DNA of 64,000 nucleotides from Corticibacter populi (lineage in GTDB: Bacteria > Pseudomonadota > Gammaproteobacteria > Burkholderiales > Burkholderiaceae_C), in the NCBI RefSeq assembly GCF_004217315.1, contig NZ_SGWR01000002.1, positions 922,414 to 986,413 of the forward strand, written 5' to 3'. A program made the translations under genes and the position numbers. Shown here one piece after another: positions 26,205 to 34,831 of the stretch (within the stretch, counting starts at the first letter, position 1; the number at the start of each line of letters is the position of its first letter). The notes under the pieces are model-generated. The model made no database searches, was not told where the DNA came from, and saw only the letters and a list, made by a program, of their open reading frames with translations.

Positions 26205-27164
26205 CTAGCCATGCAACGGCCGTGCCACGCGCGGCAGGACCTGCCTGGGCAACGCACAGTGCACGCCCTTGTTGATGTCCACGGTCTGCGTGACGTGCAG
26301 GTCGCCGGCCACGCTGCACAGCGAATAGGCGTCCAGCGGTGCCATGCCATAGTCGGCCCCCAGCCAGGCGATCATCTCGCGCAGCGCTTGCCTGGCCGCT
26401 TCATCGAGATCCTCGTTAAGCCCCATGCTGATGAGGTGCGTGGGCGATTCGGCGCGGGGCATGCACAGCTGCGCATGCTTGATCAATTCAAAGCGGAAGG
26501 TGCCGCGCAGGCTCGTCTCGATGGCGGTGAGACACACCTCGCCGTGTCCCTGCGCGGCATGGCCGTCACCGGCGGAGAACAGCGCGCCCGGATTGAACAC
26601 GGGAAAGCGCACGCAGGTGCCGGCCACCAGGTCACGGTTGTCCATGTTGCCGCCATGCGCCATCGGGATCATCGAATTGACGGCCCCCAGCTCGGGCGCC
26701 GGCGCCACGCCGAAATTGCCGAAGAACGGCCGCAGCGGCACATCCGAACCGAAGGGCATCTGCGCAACGCCGCGCGCCGCGTCCAGCGGAATGTGCATCA
26801 GGCGCCCGACGGGAAAGTCATCGGGCAGGGTGCCGCGCCCGGGCTTGACCAGGTTCCAGCCCCAGGACTGGCGCAATTCGATGGAGAGCAGATGAACCTC
26901 CAGCGCATCGCCGGGCTCGGCGCCTTCCACCCAGATCGGCCCGGTCAGCAGGTGCGGGCCGAGGCGCTTGTCGGTGCCGGCAAGCACGCCGCGGTGCTCC
27001 GCGAGGATGAGCCGCTCATCGGCAGGCAGGTCGGCGGGCTCGCCCGAGAGCGTGTCGATGGTGACCGTGTCGCCCGGCCGCACGCGCAGCACCGCCGGCC
27101 GGGCGGCGTCCCACGCGCCCCAGCACACGGTCTGCGGCGAAGCGGGCAGGTAATGGTGTGTCAT
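26205..27164 (-). CDS. Acetamidase/formamidase family protein
   Basis: 319 residues of the FmdA/AmdA family of metal-dependent amidases, which release ammonia from short amides. Family marks are VLRVRPGDTVTIDTLSG near the start, GPHLLTGPIWVEGAEPGDALEVHLLSI, FFGNFGVAPAPELG, MAHGGNMDNRDLVAG and VFNPGALFSAGDGHAAQGHGEV. The ATG at 27164 is preceded by GGGGAGA. It sits between the transporter permease and aldehyde dehydrogenase genes in one co-oriented run, so an amide intermediate is expected in the pathway. Confidence 0.9.
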   Translation of the reverse strand: MTHHYLPASPQTVCWGAWDAARPAVLRVRPGDTVTIDTLSGEPADLPADERLILAEHRGVLAGTDKRLGPHLLTGPIWVEGAEPGDALEVHLLSIELRQSWGWNLVKPGRGTLPDDFPVGRLMHIPLDAARGVAQMPFGSDVPLRPFFGNFGVAPAPELGAVNSMIPMAHGGNMDNRDLVAGTCVRFPVFNPGALFSAGDGHAAQGHGEVCLTAIETSLRGTFRFELIKHAQLCMPRAESPTHLISMGLNEDLDEAARQALREMIAWLGADYGMAPLDAYSLCSVAGDLHVTQTVDINKGVHCALPRQVLPRVARPLHG

Positions 27165-27192
27165 GCAGGTATCTCCCCTCATCCCTGGCGCC

Positions 27193-28029
27193 TCAGCCCT
27201 TGACGGCGCCCATCGTCAGGCCACGCACGATGTGCTTTTGCAGCAGGAAGACCGCCAGCAGCACCGGCACCATGGACATCACGCCCACGATCGCCATCGC
27301 GCCCCAGCGCACGCCCTGCGTGGTGATCAGCAGCGGCATGGCGACCGGCAGGGTGCGGGTGCCCTCGCCGCCCAGCATGAAGGCGAACAGGAATTCGTTC
27401 CAGGCAAAGATGAAGCACAGCACGCCGGTCGAGACAATGCCCGAGCGCAGCAGCGGAAGCACCACGCGCAGGAAGATCGCCGGGCGGGAATAGCCCTCCA
27501 CCATCGCCACCTCTTCCAGCTCGATGGGCAGGTCGCGGCAGAAACTGCGCGTCACCCAGATGTAGAAGGACAGGTTGAAGGTCATGTAGGCCAGCGTCAG
27601 GCCGATGAAGGAGTCCAGCAGCTCGACCTTGGCAAACACCAGATAGAACGGAATGACCAGGCAGATGGGCGGCGCCATGCGCGTGCCCAGCACGAAAAGG
27701 AACATGTCGTCCCGGTACTTCAGGTCGAAGCGGGCAAACGCGTAGGCCGCCGGTGTGCCCACCAGCACCACCAGCAAGGTGCTCAGCGACGCCAGCACGA
27801 AGGAATTGACCATGTAACCCAGGAAGCCGCTGTCGATGACGTACTTGAAGTGATCGAGCGTGGGCGTGAAAAGCCACTGCGTCGGGCGCGCGAACATCGC
27901 GGTCTCCGGGCGGAACATCATGGAGGCGAACCAGATGACCGGGAACAGCACGATCAGGGTGACGGCCACGACCACCAGGGTGGCCAGCCAGGAGACGGGC
28001 TCCGCAGAGCGAGAACGTTTCTTGAACAT
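27193..28029 (-). CDS. Carbohydrate-type ABC transporter permease (MalG/UgpE-like)
   Basis: 278 residues with about six membrane helices and the EAA-type loop IELEEVAMVEGYSRPAIFLRVVLPLLRSGIVS. The C-terminus LLQKHIVRGLTMGAVKG is the typical MalG/UgpE tail. It forms the inner-membrane pore with the partner permease encoded 21 bp upstream. GGGAG precedes the ATG. CUT1-type fold; solute unknown. Confidence 0.9.
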   Translation of the reverse strand: MFKKRSRSAEPVSWLATLVVVAVTLIVLFPVIWFASMMFRPETAMFARPTQWLFTPTLDHFKYVIDSGFLGYMVNSFVLASLSTLLVVLVGTPAAYAFARFDLKYRDDMFLFVLGTRMAPPICLVIPFYLVFAKVELLDSFIGLTLAYMTFNLSFYIWVTRSFCRDLPIELEEVAMVEGYSRPAIFLRVVLPLLRSGIVSTGVLCFIFAWNEFLFAFMLGGEGTRTLPVAMPLLITTQGVRWGAMAIVGVMSMVPVLLAVFLLQKHIVRGLTMGAVKG

Positions 28030-28050
28030 CAGACAACTCCCGGGGTTCGC

Positions 28051-28929
28051 TCAGAAGGCGTTCAGGCGCTTCTTGGCCACGTGGTAGAAGACACTGCACA
28101 GCAGGAAGAACATCACCCAGATCACCACCGCAAAGGCGGCCGACTCGCCAATGCGCCACTGCTCGAAGCTCATCTTGTAGGCGAGCATGCTCGGCGACTC
28201 GGTGCTGACCCCCGGCCCGCCGGCCGTGAGCATGTAGATGGAGTCGAATACCTTGAAGGCATCGATGAAGCGCAGCATGCCGATGACGGCCAGCAGCGGC
28301 GCCATCATCGGCAGCGTCAGGCGGTAGAACACCTGCCACGGGCTGGCGCCATCCACCGCGGCGGCGCGATAGGGGCTCACCGGCAGGGCCTGCCGGCCGG
28401 CAAAGAAGGCCAGGATCATGAAGGGCGTCCACTGCCAGATGTCCACGAACGCCAGCGCCACCAGCGCGTAATCGGCCGAGGAGAACACCGACGTGCCGCT
28501 CAGCCAGCCGAAGCGCTCGAGCACGTTGTAGGAAATCAGGCCCCACGAGCCGGCGAACATCACCTTCCAGAGCAGGCCGACCACGATGGGCGCCATCATG
28601 CTGGGGATGAACAGCAGCGGCAGCCACACGCTGCGCAGCCAGATGCCGCGGTTGAGCAGCAGCGCTCCCGCCAGGCCCAGCCCGAACTCCAGCGGGACGG
28701 CGATCAGCACGAACTTGGTCGCCACCCACAGGCTGTTCCAGAAGCGGTCGTCCGAGAACAGGCGCTGGTAATTGGCGAACCCGGCCAGATCGCCGATCTG
28801 GCCGTAGTTGACCTCCCGGAAGCTGATGTAGACCGCAAAGCAGAACGGCAGCAGGCTCACCACCACCAGCACCAGCATGGCCGGTGCAATCAGGGCCCAC
28901 GGATACCAGTTTTTGTGCGTCAACTGCAT
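28051..28929 (-). CDS. Carbohydrate-type ABC transporter permease (MalF/UgpA-like)
   Basis: 292 residues with about six membrane helices. WYPWALIAPAMLVLVVVSLLPF opens the family, and the EAA loop is PYRAAAVDGASPWQVFYRLTLPMMAPLLAV. YMLTAGGPGVSTESPSMLAYK is a further permease landmark. The ATG at 28929 is preceded by GAGAGG; the longer upstream open frame belongs to the solute-binding gene in another frame. It pairs with the MalG-like permease. Confidence 0.9.
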   Translation of the reverse strand: MQLTHKNWYPWALIAPAMLVLVVVSLLPFCFAVYISFREVNYGQIGDLAGFANYQRLFSDDRFWNSLWVATKFVLIAVPLEFGLGLAGALLLNRGIWLRSVWLPLLFIPSMMAPIVVGLLWKVMFAGSWGLISYNVLERFGWLSGTSVFSSADYALVALAFVDIWQWTPFMILAFFAGRQALPVSPYRAAAVDGASPWQVFYRLTLPMMAPLLAVIGMLRFIDAFKVFDSIYMLTAGGPGVSTESPSMLAYKMSFEQWRIGESAAFAVVIWVMFFLLCSVFYHVAKKRLNAF

Positions 28930-28973
28930 ACGGCCTCTCTCTTCGTTGGGATTGCGCGGGGGCGGCGTTACTG

Positions 28974-30404
28974 TTACTGGTCCAGCGTGCACTTGTCGCC
29001 GCAGATGGATACCAGCTTGGCCTGGCCCTGCTTGGCGGCCTGCTCGGGTGTCAGGCGGCCAAGGCCGACCTGCTGCACGATGGGCGCCAGCGCGGTGTCG
29101 ATCTCGAAGAATTTCGGCAGCTTGGGCTTGGCCGGCAGGACTTCCAGCGTGTCCTTCATGGCACCGTAAAGGCTGGCCGTCTCGGGGTTCTGCAGCGCCG
29201 GCAGTCCGAAGACGGAACTGCGGATGGGCACGCCACCGGCACCCTTGGCGATCAGCTCGGCCTGGGTTTCCTTGTCCACCAGCCATTGCAGGAAGAGGAA
29301 GGTCGCCTCTTTCTTCTTGCTGGCCTTGGAGATGGCGATCAGAGAGGGCTCGCCACCGGCGTGCCTTGCGCCCTGGTAGGCCGGGTTGCGCGGAATGCCG
29401 CCATAGACGAACTGGCCGGCCAGCGCCGAGGCCCCCGGTTTGTCGATCCCCAGCACGAAATCGCTCCAGGCGATGGACTGCGCGGCAATGCCGTTGCCCA
29501 TCACCGTGGGAACGTCCACCAGCGAGTACTCGGCCTGGCCGGGCGGCGCGTACTTCCACAGCTTCGCCCAGAAGGTCATGGCGGCGATGTTCTCGGGGCT
29601 GTCGAAGTGGGGACGACCCTGCGCGTCATACAGGCCGCCGCCCCAGTTGACCAGGAAGTTCTCCCACAGCGTGGTGAAGGTGGTACCAGCGGGAATGCCC
29701 TCCATCACGATGCCGTAGAAATCGCTGGCCAGGGGCTTGCCCGCGAGGGTCTGGCCGGACTTTCGCGTGAAGAATTCCGCGATGTCCAGCAGCTGATCCA
29801 TGGTCTTGGCGGGTGCCAGGTCGTAGCCATACCTGGCCTTGAAGGCCGCCTGCTCCTGCGGGTCTTCCAGCAGGTCCTTGCGGGCCCAGTAGATCTGGTT
29901 GTAGTTCCAGGTCAGGTAGCCGTAGTGCTTGCCACCCCATTGGGTCAGCGTGCCCGCGGCGGGCTGGAGGAAGTCACTGGCGTCGAGCGCGGGATTGGCC
30001 AGCTTGGCATCGCTTGCAAAGCCATCGATGGGCTCGAGCACCTTGCCGGCCAGCAGCGGCCCCATCTGCAGGCCGTGCAGCATGATGCCGTCGTAATAGC
30101 CCCGGCCGGAGAACAGGTCGGCCTGCCCCTTGTTGATCACATCGGCATGGCCCAGCAGTTCATAGTCCACCTTGATGCCGGTCTCTTCCTCGAACAGCGG
30201 CACCAGCTGCTTCATGGTTTCCTGCAATGGCGTGATTTCGTCGAGCACGCGAATGGAGGTGCCGGCATAGGGCTTGGCAGCTTCCTTGTAGGACCAGCCT
30301 TGCGCCTGCACCAGGGAAGGGCCAAGCATCAGGCAACTCCAGAGGCCGACAAGAACCGGGCGGGCCAGGCCGCGCCGCGGGGCGATGGAGAATCTTTTTG
30401 TCAT
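28974..30404 (-). CDS. ABC transporter extracellular solute-binding protein (family 1)
   Basis: 476 residues. The signal peptide is the N-terminal 35 residues (basic MTKRFSIAPRRGLARP, then hydrophobic, cleaved after VQA). The mature protein has the type II binding fold with IRVLDEITPLQETMKQLVPLFEEETGIKVDYELLG, TWNYNQIYWARKDLL and an LFLQWLVDKETQ C-terminal helix. AAAAGG precedes the ATG at 30404. The neighbouring genes (two ATPases, two permeases) recall the GlpSTPQV glycerol-type transporter layout. The ligand is unknown. Confidence 0.88.
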   Translation of the reverse strand: MTKRFSIAPRRGLARPVLVGLWSCLMLGPSLVQAQGWSYKEAAKPYAGTSIRVLDEITPLQETMKQLVPLFEEETGIKVDYELLGHADVINKGQADLFSGRGYYDGIMLHGLQMGPLLAGKVLEPIDGFASDAKLANPALDASDFLQPAAGTLTQWGGKHYGYLTWNYNQIYWARKDLLEDPQEQAAFKARYGYDLAPAKTMDQLLDIAEFFTRKSGQTLAGKPLASDFYGIVMEGIPAGTTFTTLWENFLVNWGGGLYDAQGRPHFDSPENIAAMTFWAKLWKYAPPGQAEYSLVDVPTVMGNGIAAQSIAWSDFVLGIDKPGASALAGQFVYGGIPRNPAYQGARHAGGEPSLIAISKASKKKEATFLFLQWLVDKETQAELIAKGAGGVPIRSSVFGLPALQNPETASLYGAMKDTLEVLPAKPKLPKFFEIDTALAPIVQQVGLGRLTPEQAAKQGQAKLVSICGDKCTLDQ

Positions 30405-30445
30405 GGGGAGCCTTTTAACAGAGTGTTGAAAAAATGGCGCGAGCT

Positions 30446-31612
30446 TCATGGCGCCGGGGAGGAGACCGCGAGCAACCGCCCACTGTTCGGATGAAAGAGA
30501 CACAGGCCCTGCGCCGGCATGCCCACCGAGACGCGCTGATCGATCGACCATTCGGACGCTGCGGGCACCTTGGCACGAATGCGCTGGCCCGCCACGGTGA
30601 GCGTCAGCAGCGTGTACTTGCCAAATGGTTCCACTGCGTAGACCGTCGCCGGCAGGCCGTCCGGGCCCAGCAGCACGTCGGCCTGGACCTCGGTGTGCGC
30701 GGGCAGGAAGCCCAGCGTGGCCGCCAGCACGCCCTCGGCGGCCATGCGTTCCCCCACCCACTGCGGCAACAGGGTGTCCGAGCCGTCGAAGCGCGCCCAC
30801 CACTGCCCTTGTTGCTGGTGCAGCTGAATGGACAGCAGGTTCATCGAGGGATCGCCCGTCAGGCGGGCCACGTCGGTGTCGGCGGGCGACTGCGTCAGCG
30901 CCGCCGCATTGCCGACCTGGCGGATGCCGCCATCGACGAGCATCACCACGCGATCGGCCACCGCCATGGCTTCGACCACGTCCGGCGTGAACCAGAGCGT
31001 GGGTTGGGCCAGGGCCTTTTGCCGCCGGCGGATCTCACCGCGCAGCTTGTGGCGCAGCTTGGCATCGAGATGGCCGATGGGCTCGTCCAGGATGAACAGA
31101 TCCGGCTGCTGCACCAGCGTGCGGCACAGCGCCACCCGTTGCTTCTGGCCGCCGGACATGTCCGATGGACGGCGCTCGGCCAGGTGCGCGATCTCCGTCA
31201 GTTCCATCAGATCCATGACGCGCTGGCGGATCCGCGGCGCATCGGGCTTCTCGCGGCAGGCGGGCGAGCGCAACGGCGAGGCAATGTTGTCGAAGGCCGT
31301 CATGTTCGGGTACAGCGCGAAGGACTCGAACATGTGCGCCACATGGCGCCTCTGGGGCGGCTGCGCCAGCAGCTCCCGCCCCGCCAGCTGCACGGATCCG
31401 GCATCCGCCGTCTCCAGCCCGCTGACGAGCCGGCCCAGCGTGGTCTTGCCTGCCCCGGACGGCCCCGCCACCGCCACGATTTCGCCCGGCTGAACGTCCA
31501 GGCCGACATGCTTCAAGACCTGCGTGCGCTGGAACGACTTGCTCAGGCCCGAAATGCGCAACCCGGCCTGCGCCAGTGCCGCAGCCTCCACTGTCAATGG
31601 GTCTGTGCTCAC
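30446..31612 (-). CDS. MalK-type ABC ATPase, degenerate partner with no H-loop histidine
   Basis: 388 residues: an ATPase domain followed by a C-terminal MalK-like (TOBE) regulatory domain. Walker A GPSGAGKTT, signature MSGGQKQR and Walker B LFILDEPIGHLD are present. The switch region reads LWFTPDVVEAMAVADRVV, where MalK-type proteins have VTHDQ, so the H-loop His is replaced by Pro. The start codon overlaps the stop of the other ATPase gene (ATGA at 31609-31612), implying a heterodimer made in equal amounts. One of the two ATP sites is therefore probably catalytically weak. Confidence 0.88.
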   Translation of the reverse strand: MSTDPLTVEAAALAQAGLRISGLSKSFQRTQVLKHVGLDVQPGEIVAVAGPSGAGKTTLGRLVSGLETADAGSVQLAGRELLAQPPQRRHVAHMFESFALYPNMTAFDNIASPLRSPACREKPDAPRIRQRVMDLMELTEIAHLAERRPSDMSGGQKQRVALCRTLVQQPDLFILDEPIGHLDAKLRHKLRGEIRRRQKALAQPTLWFTPDVVEAMAVADRVVMLVDGGIRQVGNAAALTQSPADTDVARLTGDPSMNLLSIQLHQQQGQWWARFDGSDTLLPQWVGERMAAEGVLAATLGFLPAHTEVQADVLLGPDGLPATVYAVEPFGKYTLLTLTVAGQRIRAKVPAASEWSIDQRVSVGMPAQGLCLFHPNSGRLLAVSSPAP

Positions 31613-32730
31613 GCCTGCTCTCCCAGAAGGTTTCGGGTGGTTTTCGCATCGAAGACATGCACATGGCGTGGCTCGACCTGGAACCGCAGGGTCTGCCCGG
31701 CCAGGAAACCGCTGGGCCCGCCCACCTCCATCACCAGCGGCCCCATGGCGCTTTGCAGCTGCAGCACATCATGGTCTCCGCGTGTCTCCACGGTGTCGAT
31801 GCAGGCGTCGAATGCGGGAATGTCCGCGCGTTCCGGCGCGGCCAGCCGCACATGCTCCGGCCGGATCCCCACCACCAGTTCGCGCCCCGTCGCGCCCTGC
31901 AGGATGGCGCCATGCGGCACCAGCGGCAGCGCCAGTTGCGCCCCTCCGGCCAGTGCCAGCTGAACGGCGGAGGCATCGCTGGCAAGCAGCTCGGCGGGCA
32001 GCAGGTTCATGGGCGGCTCGCCGATGAAGCTGGCCACGAACAGATTGGCCGGCCGTGCATAGATCTCGGCGGCGGTCGCCACCTGCTGCAGCACGCCCTT
32101 GTCCATCACGGCGATGCGGTCGGCCATGGAAATGGCTTCCGTCTGATCGTGCGTGACCAGCACGGAAGTCAGCTTGGCGGCCTTTTGCAGGCGGGCGATT
32201 TCGCTGCGCAGACCGACCTTCTGCGCGGCATCCATGTGGCTCAGGGGCTCGTCGAACATGATGAGATCGGGCTCCCGCACCAGGGCGCGGCCAATCGACA
32301 CGCGCTGCTGCGCACCGCCGCTGAGCTTGCGCACATTGGCGTCACGCACATCCTGCAGTTCCAGCAGATCGATGATGCGATCGACCGCGCGCTGGACCTC
32401 GCTGTGGAGATACGAGCGAATGCGCAGCGGAAAGGCAATGTTCTCGAACACGCTCAGGTGCGGATACAGCGCATAGTCCTCGAACACCATCGCCACGTTG
32501 CGCGAGGCGGTGTCCAGCTCCGAGACATCCTTGCCATTGAAGAGAATGCGCCCGCCGCTGATGCATTCGATGCCTGCGATCAGTTTGAGCGTGGTGGACT
32601 TGCCGCACCCGCTGGGGCCGAGCAGTGCCAGCATCTCGCCCTGCCGGCACTGCAGGCTCAGGCCCTCGATGGCGAATGTGGTGCCGTCATAGCTCTTGCT
32701 GACGCCTTGCAATTCAACGGCTGCCATCAT
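31609..32730 (-). CDS. MalK-type ABC ATPase, canonical partner
   Basis: 373 residues. Walker A is GPSGCGKSTT, the signature is LSGGAQQR (Ala for the last Gln of LSGGQ), Walker B is IMFDEPLSHMD, and an intact switch reads SVLVTHDQTEAISMADR. The C-terminal TOBE-type domain includes VVGIRPEHVRL. The start is one of two adjacent ATGs (32730 or 32727) behind GGGAGGT; it overlaps the end of the GMC oxidoreductase gene by 17 bp. With the following ATPase it should form the asymmetric motor of the importer. Confidence 0.9.
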   Translation of the reverse strand: MMAAVELQGVSKSYDGTTFAIEGLSLQCRQGEMLALLGPSGCGKSTTLKLIAGIECISGGRILFNGKDVSELDTASRNVAMVFEDYALYPHLSVFENIAFPLRIRSYLHSEVQRAVDRIIDLLELQDVRDANVRKLSGGAQQRVSIGRALVREPDLIMFDEPLSHMDAAQKVGLRSEIARLQKAAKLTSVLVTHDQTEAISMADRIAVMDKGVLQQVATAAEIYARPANLFVASFIGEPPMNLLPAELLASDASAVQLALAGGAQLALPLVPHGAILQGATGRELVVGIRPEHVRLAAPERADIPAFDACIDTVETRGDHDVLQLQSAMGPLVMEVGGPSGFLAGQTLRFQVEPRHVHVFDAKTTRNLLGEQA

Positions 32731-34318
32731 GACCTCCCATGCCGCAACCGCGGTGCGCTTCAAGCATCCCCTGCGCGGCCTGCTCGCCAATGAGCACGCA
32801 GGGTGCGTGGGTGTTGCCGGTCGTGACCTCGGGCATGATGGAGGCATCGGCCACCCGCAGGCCCTGCACGCCGTGCACGCGCAGCGCGCCATCCACGACG
32901 GCGTCATCGCCCTGGCCCATGCGGGCAGTGCCACTTTGGTGGAAATAGGTGCCGGCCGCCTGCCGCAGCCAGGCCTGCGACGCCTTGTCATCCAGATCTC
33001 CGGGCATCAGCTCGCGCCGGCGAAACGGTGCCAGCTCCGGCGCATTGCCAAGCTCCCGGCACAGCTTCACGCAGGCCATCAATGCCTGCACATCCTCCGG
33101 CGCCGAGAGAAAATTCGCCTCCACGCGCGGTGCCTGGTCCGGATCCGCACTGGCGAGGCGCACCCGCCCCCTGCTTTGCGGACGCACCAGTCCGGGCGCC
33201 AGGGTCCACGCCGCGGCACGATCACTCGGCAGGCCATAGGCCGGCCCCGTGACCTCGCTGCCGAAGGCGCATTCCTCCAGCACCGGCTGCAGATCGGGCC
33301 GGTCCAGCCCCGCCCGGCTCTTCCAGAACAGCGTGAACTCGGCCGCGTTGTTGCGGGGCGGCTCGGGGGTTTGGTATTCCCAGACACATCCGGCCACCAG
33401 GATGTGGTCCTGGAAGTTGGCGCCCACGCCAGGCAGATGGTGGCGGCACTCGATACCGTGGCGGGCCAGCTCCGCCCTGTCGCCAATGCCCGATAGCATG
33501 AGGATCTTCGGCGTGTTGATGGCGCCGGTGCAAAGCACCGCCTCGGCGTCCACCGCGACTTCGAGAACCTGGCCCCGATGGCTGAACTCGACACCCTTGA
33601 CGGTTTGCCCATCGAGCACCAGCCGGCGCACCTGCGCATGCAGCAGCACCGTCAGATTGGGACGTGCCATGGCGGGGCGCAGGTACGCACCGGCAACCGA
33701 CACACGTCGGGCACCCGCCGCCACATTGACGTTGGCGATGCCGCATGCCCCGTCGCCCTCCATCGCCGCGCCATTGAGATCGTCCACCTCGGGAATGCCC
33801 GCCGCCACACAGGCCCTTGCCAAGGCCTGCGCGACCGGCACCGGATCCTGCGGCTTGGTGATGAACATCGGACCATCGGTACCCCGGCGCTGCGGATCGG
33901 GCGTGCCCTGCCAGTTCTCGATGCGCTTGTAGACCTGCAGAACCTGTTCATAGGACCAGCGCGCATCACCGCTTTCCCTGGCCCACAGCTCGAAATCATT
34001 CCTGTGGCCACGGGCCCAAATCAGGCCGTTGGTGCTGGAGCCGCCGCCCAGCACCCGCCCCATCGGCAACGGCAACCGCCGCCCTGCCGTGTGTGGCGAG
34101 GCTTCGGCCACAAATCGCCAGTCGCGCTCGCCGCCGATGTTGGACATCCACAACCGGGAGTCCTCCACCGCCGGCACGCGTTCATCGCCGCCGGCTTCCA
34201 GCAGCAGCACCGTCGCATCCGAGTCCTGCGCCAGCCGGCTTGCCACCACGCAACCGGCCGCGCCACCACCACAGACCACATAGTCATAGGAGGGCAAAAG
34301 CTCCCTTGGCTGGCTCAT
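32714..34318 (-). CDS. GMC family oxidoreductase (choline dehydrogenase-like)
   Basis: 534 residues. The FAD-binding motif is VVCGGGAAGCVVASRLAQD near the N-terminus, followed by LLLEAGGDE. GMC signatures are GRVLGGGSSTNGLIWARG and GAINTPKILMLSGIG. The catalytic His region is TYFHQSGTARMG and the end region is LRVADASIMPEVTTGNTHAPCVLIGEQAA. It oxidises an alcohol to an aldehyde or ketone. It is the first gene of the operon, with operator GTGGTACACCAC 120 bp upstream, and the aldehyde dehydrogenase at the operon end would take its product. Confidence 0.92.
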   Translation of the reverse strand: MSQPRELLPSYDYVVCGGGAAGCVVASRLAQDSDATVLLLEAGGDERVPAVEDSRLWMSNIGGERDWRFVAEASPHTAGRRLPLPMGRVLGGGSSTNGLIWARGHRNDFELWARESGDARWSYEQVLQVYKRIENWQGTPDPQRRGTDGPMFITKPQDPVPVAQALARACVAAGIPEVDDLNGAAMEGDGACGIANVNVAAGARRVSVAGAYLRPAMARPNLTVLLHAQVRRLVLDGQTVKGVEFSHRGQVLEVAVDAEAVLCTGAINTPKILMLSGIGDRAELARHGIECRHHLPGVGANFQDHILVAGCVWEYQTPEPPRNNAAEFTLFWKSRAGLDRPDLQPVLEECAFGSEVTGPAYGLPSDRAAAWTLAPGLVRPQSRGRVRLASADPDQAPRVEANFLSAPEDVQALMACVKLCRELGNAPELAPFRRRELMPGDLDDKASQAWLRQAAGTYFHQSGTARMGQGDDAVVDGALRVHGVQGLRVADASIMPEVTTGNTHAPCVLIGEQAAQGMLEAHRGCGMGGHDGSR

Positions 34319-34831
34319 TGATCAAGTTCTCCTGCATCTTCCCGAACCGCCGCCGGGTGATGCTCCAGGCCGCGCAAGCTGCTGCCGGGTCATGCATCGG
34401 GGCGGATCGTTTTGGTTCACCGTTCGACCACATAAATGTGGTACACCACCTAAAGCAAGCTTCATGCCAGGGCGAGTGAATCTAGCAGCAGGGAAGCACG
34501 CAGGCGGGCTCCCGCCGCCTGGCAAAACGGCTGGAAGCAGCGGGGCACGCAAGGAGTCTGCAGGGGAGGAAGTGGCCACAGGCCCCGATCTGGCGGGCAC
34601 TGGCGCACATGTTCAGTGCCATCGCACCGTAGCGCTTCAGCGCGGCGCGGCATGGCGCCGCCCGCAGGCCCGATGGCACATGGGCGCAGCGTGCACCGCC
34701 ATCGTGCATGGCGGCTCGGTGTCGCATGCCGAAGATCCGCGCACACCCTGGCACTGTGCGACCGGGTTTCGACATGCGCCCGTCGAAGCATCGGCGGCCG
34801 AAAGACCGTTCTGGCACCTGCTCACGTCACG
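34319..34831. other. Intergenic region upstream of the GMC operon
   Basis: 513 bp. It carries one operator-like palindrome at 34438-34449. The remaining stretch to 34831 has several open frames in all directions but none with family-like composition or a ribosome-binding site; I see nothing else in it. Confidence 0.45.
34438..34449. promoter_or_regulatory. GntR-type operator GTGGTACACCAC
   Basis: It differs from the perfect palindrome by one base. It sits 120 bp upstream of the GMC oxidoreductase start, linking this operon to the regulon seen at 17485 and 19146. Confidence 0.65.

Noticed and set aside
33940-33950. GAACCTGTTCA, matching the end of the stop-flush repeat
   Set aside because: It lies within the GMC oxidoreductase coding frame with no inverted partner or adjacent stop codon.
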